DNA from: Cephalotrichum gorgonifer
Taxonomy: Eukaryota; Ascomycota; Sordariomycetes; Microascales; Microascaceae
Assembly (NCBI GenBank): GCA_900312665.1
Contig: ONZQ02000004.1
Span: 768,295-832,294 of the forward strand
Direction: 5' to 3'
Length of the DNA stretch: 64,000 bases
Numbering within the stretch: the first letter of the stretch is position 1; each line of letters begins with the position of its first letter. Under the pieces are notes generated by a model. The model saw only the letters and a program-made list of their open reading frames with translations. It ran no database searches and was not told the DNA's origin. Positions 21,593 through 31,967 of this stretch are shown here, in pieces. Both the position numbers and the translations under genes were made by a program.

Positions 21593-22153
21593 ACGGAGGT
21601 ACTGAGTGAAGATGAAGGACATAGGACATGGGGCTTGGGTGGAGGTGGAGGTGGTGGTTACAGAGATATAGATTGTGATGGATGAATTATAAGCTACTAC
21701 CCCGGACGCAGTCCCAATTCGGAGAGGAGCCTGTGTGATACATTGAACGGAAGGTAGCACCTGCCACAGGATTTTGGGGGTCCTACGCTCAACCAAGCAG
21801 CTTCGCCTAACTTCAGAAACGACTATTAAAATTCCTTCTGAGCCTAGGCACCGTTGAGGTTTTATATGAATTAGAGAAATCTTCCTGGAGTAGGATAAGG
21901 AGCGCTCAGAAGAAGAGACGGTGATACATTTTGCCACTCCATACACCCACAATACCACACCTGAAGCGGAACCGCCAAGGTATTACGAGTCAACCACCTA
22001 TTATTATTATTATTAGCGAACTGACCTGGAGGCAGCATCTCAAAGTGCAGTCCGAAGCGACCAACTTCCTCCTACCACCACCGCCCGCGGAGTTTCTATC
22101 TTAATTCTAAATTCTCAATTCTTCCGTCGTCCCCTCCATCTTGGGATTACGGA
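21593..22153. other. Intergenic between protease and ASXH gene
   Basis: This is 561 nt without a supportable gene. It holds GGTGGA-type repeats (21640-21660) and a TAT trinucleotide run (about 21998-22015). Confidence 0.5.
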
Positions 22154-22890
22154 ATGCGCACGAGATCCTCCGCCCGCCCTCGCGGCGGGGAAGGAGGTCC
22201 TTCAAGGACTGACGATGGCGATGCCGTGATGGTCTCCCCTTCACAGGCGCCGAAGCCGAAGACAAGCACCACAACCAAGCGTCCCGCGCGCAGAAAGAGC
22301 AAGTGGGATGCCGCTACGGTTCTCACGAGCGAGAAGTCTCCCCTAGCGAAGTGCGATCTACGGGTAAGATGTATTCCTCGCGGGCCCTCTTCTTACCCTC
22401 AGCGGGCCCAGGGCTGGTCTCAAAACACACACACCGCCGCACATGCCGCCTTTATCCTACATACCCACTTGCGGCACGGTGGTTGAGCCATGTCTTCTAC
22501 TATAAGATCATGCTTCTGACAACTACACAGGCCGTCCTCCAACACCCGCTCGCATGGGACATACTCACCCCCGACGAGCGCGCCAGCATCCTCTCCCACT
22601 TCCCGGACGAGACGCACGTCCACGGCGCGGGGACCCCCGACGCGAGGCCGAACCTCGAGTCGCTGCTCAACGACAACAGCTTCAGGCACGACTGCGCGCG
22701 GTACGCCGAGGGGATCGCGAGCGGGTGGCACGACGAGCAGTGGCTGTACGAGGCGTGGGAGGCCCACGAGAGGAGGGCCGCGGGCGAGTTCGACGGCGTG
22801 CTGGAGAGGGCGCTCGAGGAGGAGTGGGGTGTCCGCGTGGGTGAGGCGGAGGGGGGTAAGGGGGAAAAGAAGCACGAGCCAGGCGACTGA
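22154..22890 (+). CDS. ASX-homology (ASXH/DEUBAD) domain protein
   Basis: Exons 22154-22363 and 22531-22890 (intron 167 nt, GTAAGA donor, CACAG acceptor) give 189 residues. The N-terminus is basic and low in complexity (PKPKTSTTTKRPARRKSKW). The ASXH domain begins at about residue 51 (WDAATVLTSEKSPLAKCDLR) and spans the junction into AVLQHPLAWDILTPDERAS, with LESLLNDNSFRHDCARY and a later EFDGVLERALEEEW. In animals this domain (ASXL proteins) activates the deubiquitinase BAP1, and related DEUBAD domains occur in UCH37 regulators; fungal members are uncharacterised. Likely nuclear, judged from the basic stretch. The stop codon sits inside a GACT microsatellite. Confidence 0.82.
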
Positions 22891-23513
22891 CTGACTGACT
22901 GATTGGCCTGTGTGTGGTGAGTGGGTTGATATTTGTTCCTAACGGTTTGAGAACATCGTGGCCTCCTTGGATGTGGGAGTTCAACGGGGGGCAAATGGGC
23001 GGGAGTTTGGGAGCGTGGAATGCTTGTTTGGGGAACTCTTTCTTCTTTAATATTTCTCTTCTTTATTTCTCTCGTACACATGGTACTCAGCATTACATTC
23101 CTGAAGACGGGGAATAAACCGCGTTTGGGGTTGAATTCCGGATACGGGTTGAAGACGAGTATTAATAGTATTATTACTTCTCTCGTTCGGAACAAGCTTA
23201 AGAGCTAGGTAATAGCTGTTGTAGAGAGGCCGGCCTTAAGCCGTTGTGACCCACGTCAAGCCAGGCACCGCTTGTCCAGGAATGGTACAGCGTCTGCGAC
23301 AAAGAGAACAGTGTATTACAAGTGGACGCCATACGGTAGACACGCCGTTTTATTTGTCCATACTGGGTACCTATAGTAATGCTCACCCAGTGCCTAAAGT
23401 GTGAAGGACAACGCAACGTGTTGGATATACTTCCACTCCCCCAAATTACTCGTCGCGTCCTAGCATTTCTAGTTCAGCCTCTCTTCTTCAACGAACCCCA
23501 GCAGCCAAACAAG
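22891..23513. other. Intergenic between ASXH gene and SEC22
   Basis: This is 623 nt. It starts with the end of a GACT repeat, then probable 3' untranslated sequence and the SEC22 promoter. No gene is seen. Confidence 0.5.
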
Positions 23514-24440
23514 ATGATTAGATCAACGCAAATAGCACGCCTAGATGGTATTGGATCACCCTCCCCACGACCCTCCCCTCTTGCCGTACGCCGCCGCCCC
23601 TTTTTCTTCTTCTAACAAGATCCTTTCTAGGCCTGATGCTCTGCGCATCCGTTGACGATGAGCAGGTATGCTCTCCCAGCTCCAATTTGGCGGGGGAGGT
23701 GAGCTAACTCGGCGGGATGTTAGGCAGAGGAGTCGCTCGGGGAGGTCAAGTCGCAGGTCCGACAGGTACTACGGAAGCTCACGCGGAATTCTGAAGCCCA
23801 AGCGAGCATCGAGAGCGGGCAATATACAATCCAGTATGTGTCCCTTCCTTCTCTCCCTTTCTCTTCCGCACCCGTCGAGCCGGTTAGCCCCTGGAGGCGA
23901 TACCCACTACCCACGAGGATCCCTAGAAAAGAGATTAAAGTCTAACGAAAGAACCCCCCTCGCCCCTCTAGCTACATGATCGACTCCGACGTCGTCTTCC
24001 TCTGCATATCCGAGCGCTCCTACCCGCGCAAGCTGGCCTTCACCTACCTCTCCGACCTGGCGCGCGAGTTCCTCACGACCCACCCCGCGACGGCCCTCCA
24101 CTCCATGTCCCTCCGGCCCTACGCCTACATGGACTTCGACACCTTCATCACGCGCACCAAGGCGACGTACTCGGACGCGCGGGCCTCGCAGAACCTCGAC
24201 AGGCTCAACGACGAGCTGCGCGACGTGACGCAGGTCATGACGAAGAACATCGAGGACCTGCTGTACAGGGGCGACAGCCTCGAGAGGATGGGCGAGCTGT
24301 CGAGCAGGCTGAGGGACGACAGCAAGAAGTACAAGAGGGCCGCCGTGAGGATCAACTGGGAGCTGCTGCTGAAGCAGTACGGGCCTTTTGGGGCGTTGGG
24401 CTTTATCATCATAGTCTTCTTCTGGTGGAGGTTCTTCTGA
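23514..24440 (+). CDS. SEC22: R-SNARE Sec22
   Basis: Sec22 is the v-SNARE for ER-Golgi traffic in both directions. Four exons (23514-23547, 23631-23665, 23724-23833, 23972-24440) give 215 residues, the standard family size. Exon 1 encodes only MIRSTQIARLD plus one base; exon 2 adds LMLCASVDDEQ. The longin domain runs through YTIHYMIDSDVVFLCISERS and PRKLAFTYLSDLAREF. The SNARE motif follows (LDRLNDELRDVTQVMTKNIE, DLLYRGDSLERM) with the zero-layer Arg at about residue 159. A C-terminal membrane anchor (LGFIIIVFFWWRFF) ends the protein. The first three introns are short (83, 58, 138 nt) and need correct small-exon calling, so automatic annotation may miss the N-terminus. Confidence 0.96.
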
Positions 24441-25302
24441 GGGGAAGGGAGAGAGGGAAAAGGGGGGGGAGAGAGTCTAGCACTGACGTTTTTCTTTTTT
24501 AGTCGGGAATAATGGGCTGTAGGAGTTTGGATGGAGTACATAACGTTGGATGGGGAGGGAGAGATGATGATGCTGTTGCGAGCTGCCTCTTCCATCTATT
24601 AGAATATACCTACTTTTGTACCAATGGCTAGCTAAGACTAGACGGGCGGCCCCTGGTGAAGCGGCGCCTTCTGGCCAGCGGGTTCCGCCCCATATACTCT
24701 TTCATGAACTGACACCTCTCGACCGTGATCCTACAGCTTGCGTTCGGTATCCACACCATCTATCCGACTAGAAACGACACCTACTCATACCTACAGTTAT
24801 TCGAGTACTGATGCGTATCCTAGAGTCTCTGAGGTCTTACGTCATCCTGGCCGTCTTTCCCCTGGCACTATTCCTTTCACATGCCAATGTGTCGCTCTTC
24901 TAGCTCCATATCCTACAATCCCAACCCAACTGACGAAGAACAGGACAATATGGGGAGGAGACTTGCTCACTCCGAAGAATTGAAATTCTCTCGATGCCTG
25001 TTTCCTAGTCTCCAGAGCTATGACCAGTGGTATATATGTATGCGGAAGGGCGAAGGCGCCCCTTCCAAAGATGAACAGAAGAACATTCTCCTCCCATGAT
25101 GATCCAAAACAAAACAAAAAAAGCACCTTCCGCTACTAAACTCCTGTCCTGTACCAAACGCCGAGCTCCAACCGAGGACGCCGTGCCAACGGAGGGAGAT
25201 GCATAAAAAAAAACCCTCGAACGTTTTCCACACCGCAAAACAATGTATAATTAATCCACGCCAAAACCGACGCAGAGATAAATACCTCCCGCGACCCCGG
25301 GT
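24441..25302. other. Tail-to-tail spacer of SEC22 and the Cys/His protein gene
   Basis: This is 862 nt. G-rich then T-rich sequence follows the SEC22 stop. No conserved reading frame or RNA gene is seen. Confidence 0.5.
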
Positions 25303-26502
25303 TCACATAACGGTACAGCTCTCCCTTGCCGACGGGAGCAGCGCGGGCCTCGGGAGCGCCGTGTGCTGCCACTCGAGGTGGCCCTGGAAGGCCGCGAGGT
25401 CCTCAAAGGTGTTCTCGTCGTGCCCGTAGCGTATCTGCTCCATCTCGTCGTCGCCCTGCGCGAGCACGTACCTGTCCTCGCAGAAGGGGCAGGCGACGCG
25501 GGCTCGCCACTGGCCCGGCGCGGGTGCGACGTGGTTGCCGATGGCCAGGGGCGCGAAGACGACGCTCTTCTCCTCGCGCGTGGAGAGGGCGAAGCCCGTC
25601 GCCTGCCAGTGCTCGACGCCCTCCCCGGCCGGGGGTGGCGCGGGGGGTTCCTGCTGCTGCTGCCCGCCCGGGGAGGCGGGGTCGGCGCGGGCGAGGGCCC
25701 TGTCGTCGACGGAGCGGAGGGAGGGCATGGACTCTAGGTCCTCCCAGACGAGGTAGCCGTCGCAGAAGTCGCACACGAAGGCGACGTCCTGGTCGCCGAA
25801 GCGCTCGAACTTGCCCACGGCGTTACACGCCACGAGCTCCTCGAGCTGGCGCCGGCCGTACTCCCCTCCACCGCCCCCCGTGGCGGCGTCGGGGCCGCCG
25901 CCGCCGCCGCCGGCCCAGGCGCGCTGCTTGCGGTAGACGAGGAAGGCGCCGAGGCAGCGGGGCTCCGACTCCCGCCCCAGGGCGAAGATGCGCGCCGCCG
26001 CGCGGCACTGGGCGCGGTGGAGGAGGCGGCGAAGGTGGGCGGTCTCGGCGGCCCAGACGGGGTTCACGGCGCCGCCTGCCGCGGCCCAGTTCCGGAGGTT
26101 CTGGATGTGAAGGTTGAATCTCGCATGGAGAGATTCTAGCTCGGCGATGGACTCGGCTGGTGGAGGGGGGGCACGTGTCAGCAGAGTAGGCCGAGACTGG
26201 GTCCGCGAGTACGAGTAGCACGGGGGTATTACCAGTCGTGGTACTGCTAGGAGAGAAGGAAGCTAGTAGGTAGGTAGGGACTCACGCTTGCGGTCGTTCT
26301 CATAGTACACCTGGCCATTCACGTGGGGAGGGAGCTCCTGGAAGTCCTTCTTCGCGTCGTCGAGAGCCTCCTCCAGCGCGCGCACCTGCTCGTGCTCGTC
26401 CGGGCCCCAGAAGCTCTTGTCGGCGCGGGCGAGGAGCCAGAGGCCTTCGTGGAGTAGATTCGCAATGGCAGCCAGCAGAGTCCCGACGGTGTCGAGGCTC
26501 AT
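25303..26502 (-). CDS. Uncharacterised protein with CxxC motifs and CxxC/HxxxxH end
   Basis: I do not recognise this family by name. Exons 26502-26286 and 26156-25303 (intron 129 nt, GTGAGT donor, CACCAG acceptor) give 356 residues in one frame. The N-terminal 110 residues look helical (LLAAIANLLHEGLWLL, VRALEEALDDAKKDFQEL, ESIAELESLHARFNLHIQNL). The middle has a glycine run (about residues 160-180) and VCDFCDGYLVWEDLESM. After a Gln/Pro-rich linker the C-terminus shows ACPFCEDRYVLAQ and, 40 residues on, GHLEWQH, so CxxC plus HxxxxH could bind zinc. Strong GC bias at third positions and a conserved-looking end support a real gene. Possible roles in nucleic-acid or protein binding are speculation. 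Confidence 0.7.
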
Positions 26503-26715
26503 GATTCGGCTCGATTGCGGGCCTCTTTTTTGGTGCCTTGGCGTTTCGACTTGAGGTGGCTTGTGGTTTGCTCGTTGGAGCTTCACTCGTACTTGGACGT
26601 CGTCAGGTACGGGCGGTTTGGTGGAGGTGGGAAGGTGGGTGGCCGCGGGGCCGTTCTTATGCCAGGGCCAGGCCAGGACCAGGGCCGGGATCAGGGCCGC
26701 GTAGAACTGGTGGCG

Positions 26716-26770
26716 GTAGGGTAGGGATAGGGTAGGGGTAGGGGTAGGGGTAAGAGGGTAGGAGTAGGGG
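26716..26770 (+). repeat. TAGGG/TAGGGG-rich tandem block
   Basis: About nine short units of the form GTAGGG, GATAGGG, GTAGGGG and GTAAGAGG follow one another. G-runs of three to four separated by two or three bases could form a G-quadruplex. It resembles but does not equal the fungal telomere unit TTAGGG. It lies 214 nt before the start codon of the - strand Cys/His gene, with the C-rich strand as that gene's sense strand. Confidence 0.75.
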
Positions 26771-27723
26771 TGTGTGGATGGTGCTTTCTCTGTAAAGTAC
26801 AAGTATTATAAGCAAAAGTACCCGTACTGGTAGTGGCACCACAGCGGGTGGGTGCTTGTCAAGGTTACTCAGTCACTACCGTGGTGGCCTTGGATTGTAC
26901 TTGTAGGGTAATAAGTGGGAAGACCGCGTTACACAACCGGAGCTAGGGAGCAAGGTTGGATCGATAGTGGGTCGCGGAGACCGGGTGCTGGACTGGAAGG
27001 TGACTCTCGGGCGTCGTGGTGCGGCGGAACTACTCGTACTAGCCGTGCTTCTTAGGCGGGTACTAGGAGTTGACGCGTAACTTGAAGTGTGGTGTGAGTG
27101 AATGCATGTAGTAGAGGAGCTTGGCAAGCACCAACTTTTCCAGCCCTATGTCGGCATGGCAGGGGGAAGCTAAATCCTTCGACCAGTGAGTGCCAGGGAT
27201 AGGTAGGGATGGGAGGACGGCAGACAGAGAGTGACAGGACAACGGTCAAGTCAAATTTGTCAAGTCAAATCAAGTGAAGGGAGAATCATTCCCGTTCGTA
27301 ACTTGTACAAATACGCACATGGCGGCGGATATTAAATATTAAGTATTATCCGCTTTTTTTCTTCTTAGCTCATGTTGGCTTAATTGCAAGCTGGCAATCT
27401 GTAAAAACTCCAGTTCTTCATGCGTCTGACAAGCTTGCATGTACGAATGAGGAGCGAGACAGTTGAAGACAGGATCCTGCAGGAGCTGAGAGTACGTTCG
27501 ACCCAAGTAATCCGATAGGCCGTGTACAGGCAGTAGGTACGAAGACAAGTGGTACTAACACAAGTACTCCGAACTAGGGGAAGATATCAGACTTCCCGAC
27601 TGCATAAGCCTCGGACGAGATATGGTACAAGGGAGTTGAGTTCGGATAACCATTTTTCAATGGCGGGTTAGTATTCAATTTTCATGTGTCTTCCTCGGCT
27701 TTTGCAGGGTCGCCCTGTTGTTG

Positions 27724-27749
27724 TACGAGTACAAGTCCTTGTACTCGTA
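27724..27749. repeat. Perfect 12-bp inverted repeat with 2-nt loop
   Basis: Arm TACGAGTACAAG (27724-27735) is followed by TC and the exact reverse complement CTTGTACTCGTA (27738-27749). It is in intergenic DNA about 320 nt before HUS1. It is either a hairpin or a palindromic protein site. Confidence 0.85.
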
Positions 27750-28067
27750 ATATGCTTAAATCCTTGAGGACTTGTAATACCCGGACACCCCACGCTGACA
27801 TGGCTACCATACATGATACTCTTTTGGTGGGGTTAATACCTACCCTCTAATAACGACGCTAGTGAAGAAGAGGTTGGTGGCTGGCGGCCGGCCGGCCGCC
27901 AACTGAAAGCCTACCGTGCCACGCGACACCACCTTCTACATACAGCCCAACCCGCACCACCGAAAGCTAGAGCTGCACCCCGCGTTCTTCTCAAACCACA
28001 CCTCCCAGACCCAGACAGCTACTTGGAGAGGCTAATATTGGCCTCTCCCCCTTCCGAACTTGCCGAT

Positions 28068-29294
28068 ATGAGATTCAGGGCCCAGTTGAAAAACATAGGG
28101 ACCTTCCAAAGCAAGTTGACCCCCTCTTTGCCTCGTGCTCTCCTCCTACCCTCCCTCCTTCACCCTGCCTTATTCAGTTCGTCCCAACCCCTCAAGAAAC
28201 CTTCACCCTAACAACCACTCCTCCCAGAACTCACGGCAGCCCTCTCCTCCCTCGAGAAGATCGCCTGGGTCCGCCTCGACAACCATGTAGCCCGCTTCAC
28301 CGCCATCCCCGACACGGGGTCCCACGTCTGGGCCACCTTCAACATGGACGTCATCTTTGACGAGGTCTCCATCTCCTCCAAGGAGCCCGACAACGCCATA
28401 AACCTCGAGCTCCCCCTCGCGCCCCTCCAGCGCGCCCTCAAGTCCGCCCTCAACTCCGTCTCCGCTGACATGAAGCTCTCCAAGCGCGCCTCGGACGGCG
28501 TCCCCGTGCTGGCCATGACCATCTCGACCCTCACGAACCCCACCACGGCGGCCGCGAATCAGCCCCGCGGTGGCGCATACGGTGCGGGCGGTGCCGTCGA
28601 CGTAGACGCCGACGACGACGACTTGACAGGATATCCCATCGAGAACCTGGAGACCTCCCTCCGCCGGGAGCGCGAAAAGGTCATCACCCACGAGATCCCC
28701 ATCCGCGTCCTCTACCCGGAGTCCGTCGAGACTATCATGCAGCCCAAGACGCGCGACCCGGACGTGAACATCACCTTCCCGCCCCTGCTGCACCTCAAGG
28801 CCCTAGCCGACCGCTTCACGCGCCTGACCGCCGCCGGGGCCACCTCCCGCTCCGCCGCCCCCAAGCTCGAGCTGAGCGCAAACATGTTCGGGTCCCTCCG
28901 CCTCTCGGTCCGCACCGACGGCGGCTCCGTGTCCAGCGAGTGGGCGGGGCTCGTCACCCCCGAGCTGAACCCGGAGCAGATGAGCCTCCCCGTCGAGGAG
29001 CACCCGACCACGCGGTTCAGAGAGGCCGGCCCGGAGAGGTGGGCGAGCGTGAGGGTCGACGGGAAGGACCTCAGCCGGGTGCTGAGCGTTGGGAGGTTAG
29101 AGGGGAGGGTCATTGGGAGCTTCATCGACGACCACGCGCTGATACTGTATTGCTATATTTCGCATTTCGACGAGGCGACTGTTGCGGAGGAGTCGGTCAT
29201 GACGGTGAGTTTCTCCTGTTCCCCTTCTCCTCTGACTGTAGACCCGGGTGCTAATGTTAGTGTTTAGTACTACGTGCAATCGTACGCACAATAA
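28068..29294 (+). CDS. HUS1: Checkpoint clamp subunit Hus1
   Basis: Hus1 with Rad9 and Rad1 forms the 9-1-1 PCNA-like clamp loaded at damaged DNA in the nucleus. Exons 28068-28110, 28228-29204 and 29268-29294 give 348 residues. The N-terminus MRFRAQLKNIGTFQ joins KLTAALSSLEKIAWVRL only if the first intron starts with GCAAGT at 28111 (a GC-AG intron, 117 nt); the neighbouring GTTGAC would shift the frame. Family blocks include TFNMDVIFDEVSISSKEPDN, INLELPLAPLQRALKSA, ITFPPLLHLKALADRF and CYISHFDEA. The final exon adds only YYVQSYAQ, the usual end (a Tyr-Val-Gln tail). A large insertion with Asp repeats (about residues 175-200) is acidic and probably disordered. Confidence 0.93.
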
Positions 29295-30056
29295 GCTTGG
29301 AATGGCGGCGTTTACCTCTGGGGATGTTCTTATTTGCAAGTAGGGACGAAGGAGAGATATGGAGGTACATATGACGGGCATACAGTGGATGCATTAGGCG
29401 TTGTGGCTTTGAGGGCACATTACGGCGTTGGGGGATTATGAGTAGATACCCGCGTTTACTAACCGACGCTTCTGCCATTTAGACCAACTGGTTGTGATCC
29501 AAACCCACCAAGGATTGGTTCAATTGAAAAAAAAATGGTAATCTATTAAAGCGGTAACATGTGAACCCTTCGTTGGTTGGGTTGTACAGCTATGAAGGCT
29601 TCTTTCTGGCGTGAACTTACATGTACCTTTGGGAGGCGGGAGGAGGACAGAGCCGTAGATAGGTAGGCGACATGGCACCAGTATGACTAGTTGGTCATTT
29701 ACGGGACCAAAAAAGCCAGAACCATGGGAACATGAAGCTTAAAACAATATTTCGTTCATTGTAGACACTTCTTTGTCCTCTCTTGCGCTGTTCCAGCGGG
29801 TCCAAACGTAGGAGTACTGGAGCAACCCCCACTAACAAAGCAGTTGCCCACTTGGCCCGAGCTCGACTTTAAATTCCTCTTGGCGACAGCCGCTCCTGTC
29901 GTCATTTTCTCCCAACACCCAAACCAAACTTCACCACATCCTCCGACCATTACCCACCACAATTCATCTAGCGCCACCCACTTCTTTTTCCCATCCATAC
30001 TACAACACTCCCGTCGAACTAACCTTCTCTTACGCCACAAATTCCACAAGTCCAAG
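29295..30056. other. Intergenic between HUS1 and SNRNP27
   Basis: This is 762 nt of 3' untranslated sequence and the SNRNP27 promoter. The last 150 bases are C/A-rich, as in fungal 5' leaders. No gene is seen; the open frame that extends upstream of 30057 has no family similarity. Confidence 0.5.
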
Positions 30057-31181
30057 ATGTCCGAGCCCTACTCTAGGCGCTCCCGCCGCCCGGACAGTCG
30101 CCAGATGTGGGACGAGGCCGATAGCAGATCGCGACACAGCGAGAGGAACCGAGACGGTGGCAGGGAGCGGGACCGGCCCCGCGAGAACCGCGCGCCGCGC
30201 GAACAACACTACGGCGACCGGGACCGGGACCGGGATAGGGAGGACCGTCACCGCGGCGGAGACAGGAGGAAATACCGATCGCGCTCGCGCTCCAGGTCCC
30301 GCGACCGGCGGCCGGCCGGCGACCGGAACGCCGCCGGGCGCGGAGGGGGGAGGGATCGGCAGAGGGAGGAGAGGCACGACTACGGAAACAGGCCCAGGGA
30401 CGGCGGCCGCCGCCGTGAAGGCGACGAGCCGCGCCCGGACTTAAGAGGTATCCCCATACTTACCGCCCGTTGGCACAAAACGCGAGACTTGGGCCTTGTT
30501 ATTAACACCCCGACTCAAGAAGACAGGCTACCCGCCGCCCGCGAGAGAGAGGGCCGCCGTAACGACGAGGAGGGCGCCCCGCGCCCCGACTTCTCGAAAG
30601 GTATTCCCGTCATCACCGCCGCGTGGCACAGGGCCCGGGAGAGGCCCAGGAGAGAGAGAGACGTTGTTATTAACACCCACCAAGACAGGAATAGGCGCCG
30701 CTCCGCCTCGCCGGCGCGGTCCCCCGCGAGGGCGCCGCCGCGACCGACCCACGACGACGAAGCCGACCACGACAACGACAACTACGGCGACGGCGACGGC
30801 GACGACGCGTACCTGGACCCGCTCCCCACGCGCACAAAGTCCGACAACCGGAGGCAGGCCATGTCGTTCCGCGTCGGGCGCGCCGACTCGCCCCGCGAGT
30901 CGGCCGAGAGGGACGAGCCGCGCGGCCGCTCCGCCTCGCGCGACGACATGGAGCTGGACGAGGGCGGGGGCGAAGACGAAGACGAGGGCGACCTGGTGGT
31001 CGAGGACGATGGGCTCGCGGATATGCAGGCCATGATGGGCTTCGGAGGCTTCGGGACCACGAAGGGGAAGAAGGTGGCGGGGAATAACGTCGGCGCCGTG
31101 AGGAAGGAGAAGAAGACGGTGTACAGGCAGTACATGAACCGTCCTAACGGATTCAACAGGCCTCTCAGCCCGCCGAGGTAA
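30057..31181 (+). CDS. SNRNP27: U4/U6.U5 tri-snRNP 27 kDa protein (SNRNP27) homolog
   Basis: This is an RS-rich spliceosome protein of the tri-snRNP. The start MSEPYSRRSRRPDSR precedes Arg/Asp/Ser repeats (YRSRSRSRSRDRR). The C-terminal 45 residues carry the family signature: MGFGGFGTTKGKKV, then KTVYRQYMNRPNGFNRPL, close to the human protein's conserved end. The unspliced frame gives 374 residues. Two related segments interrupt the RS region, GIPILTARWHKTRD and GIPVITAAWHRARE, each followed by VINT. Both begin with GTATCC/GTATTC, carry TTATTAAC near the end and reach CAAG after 72 and 84 nt (30448-30519, 30601-30684), so both could be in-frame introns; splicing would give 322 residues. I cannot decide from sequence alone. 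An in-frame Met at 29844 is rejected because the sequence after it is untranslated-leader-like. Confidence 0.88.
   Translation: MSEPYSRRSRRPDSRQMWDEADSRSRHSERNRDGGRERDRPRENRAPREQHYGDRDRDRDREDRHRGGDRRKYRSRSRSRSRDRRPAGDRNAAGRGGGRDRQREERHDYGNRPRDGGRRREGDEPRPDLRGIPILTARWHKTRDLGLVINTPTQEDRLPAAREREGRRNDEEGAPRPDFSKGIPVITAAWHRARERPRRERDVVINTHQDRNRRRSASPARSPARAPPRPTHDDEADHDNDNYGDGDGDDAYLDPLPTRTKSDNRRQAMSFRVGRADSPRESAERDEPRGRSASRDDMELDEGGGEDEDEGDLVVEDDGLADMQAMMGFGGFGTTKGKKVAGNNVGAVRKEKKTVYRQYMNRPNGFNRPLSPPR
30431..30688 (+). repeat. Two related blocks in SNRNP27 (protein repeat or sister introns)
   Basis: Block A (30431-30526) and block B (30581-30688) share flanks CCGGAC/CCCGAC, then GGTATCCCC or GGTATTCCC, CACCGCC-like middles with TGGCACA, and end TTGTTATTAACACCC...CAAG with ACAGG close by. 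At protein level they read RPDLRGIPILTARWH and RPDFSKGIPVITAAWH. The middle parts differ in sequence and length. Confidence 0.75.
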
Positions 31182-31967
31182 GGCGCCGAGTGGTTTCTCG
31201 AGGGAGAAGGGGGGAGGAGAGGTAGGAGGGTTTCTCTTTAGATGGGGGGGTAGAGCGGGAGAAGGCGGGAGAAGGCGTGTCTGCGAAATGGTATGTTCAT
31301 ACACTCAGATTGTCCGCCAGCGTAACAGTAATGAACTAAAAAACATACAAACTTATGTGCTTTTACCACCGGCCCATCGAGGTAGCTTCCTACGAGCTCA
31401 CCAGTCGATGCGTGTGAGCGGTAAGCAACCTCCTTCCCGACTTTCTTTCACCCCCCCTGAAACTTGACCTGCGCGGTGCGCTGTAGCAAACTACGGCTTC
31501 TGTAAGGCCTCGAACCGCGGTGCCTGGTGGCATATAGCGTGAACGGCTCCCCGTAGATTCTGTAACTTTGCGGTAAGGAGTGTACTGCCACTGCAGGCTT
31601 TGATGTCGACTGTACATGAGCCCCGTCGGGTCGCTGTAGAACATCGTCTATCATAGGACGAGGCCCTTGTTCTTCTAGAGGCTGCCCAGAAAAAAGAGAG
31701 ATCCATCAAAATTTGAAAATTATTGTATTTGATTGATATGGCTCGCCTGTTCAAGCGCTTCACCTATTCTAACACCGCTTCTGTATATTCCGGCAGCTAG
31801 AATAGCCGAGAACAACACGACAACTCCGCCTGCCCCTTTTGACAGGTTGCAGACGGGCGCCCGGCCCCATATGAAAACCCGGGTATCTTCTCTCTAGTGT
31901 GAGAACAACAGCTTTCGCTTGTGGCGCCGAAGCGTAGAACCGCTGCTACACGGACCGATCACCACCC
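31182..31967. other. Tail-to-tail spacer of SNRNP27 and ARG7
   Basis: This is 786 nt with probable 3' untranslated regions of both genes. The frames seen are short and without family similarity. Confidence 0.5.

Larger units (their letters stand above)
26503..28067. other. Intergenic 1.6 kb between divergent Cys/His gene and HUS1
   Basis: No gene is supported. It contains a G-rich telomere-like block (26716-26770), several ACAAGTAC/GTACTTGT words and a perfect 12-bp inverted repeat (27724-27749), each listed separately. A GGCCGGCCGGCCG cluster lies near 27887-27899. The last 250 bases are the pyrimidine-rich HUS1 leader. Confidence 0.5.

Noticed and set aside
18110..26502. Secondary-metabolite gene cluster around the secreted protease
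   Set aside because: Neighbours are housekeeping genes (ELP5, SEC22, ASXH); no synthase, transporter or P450.
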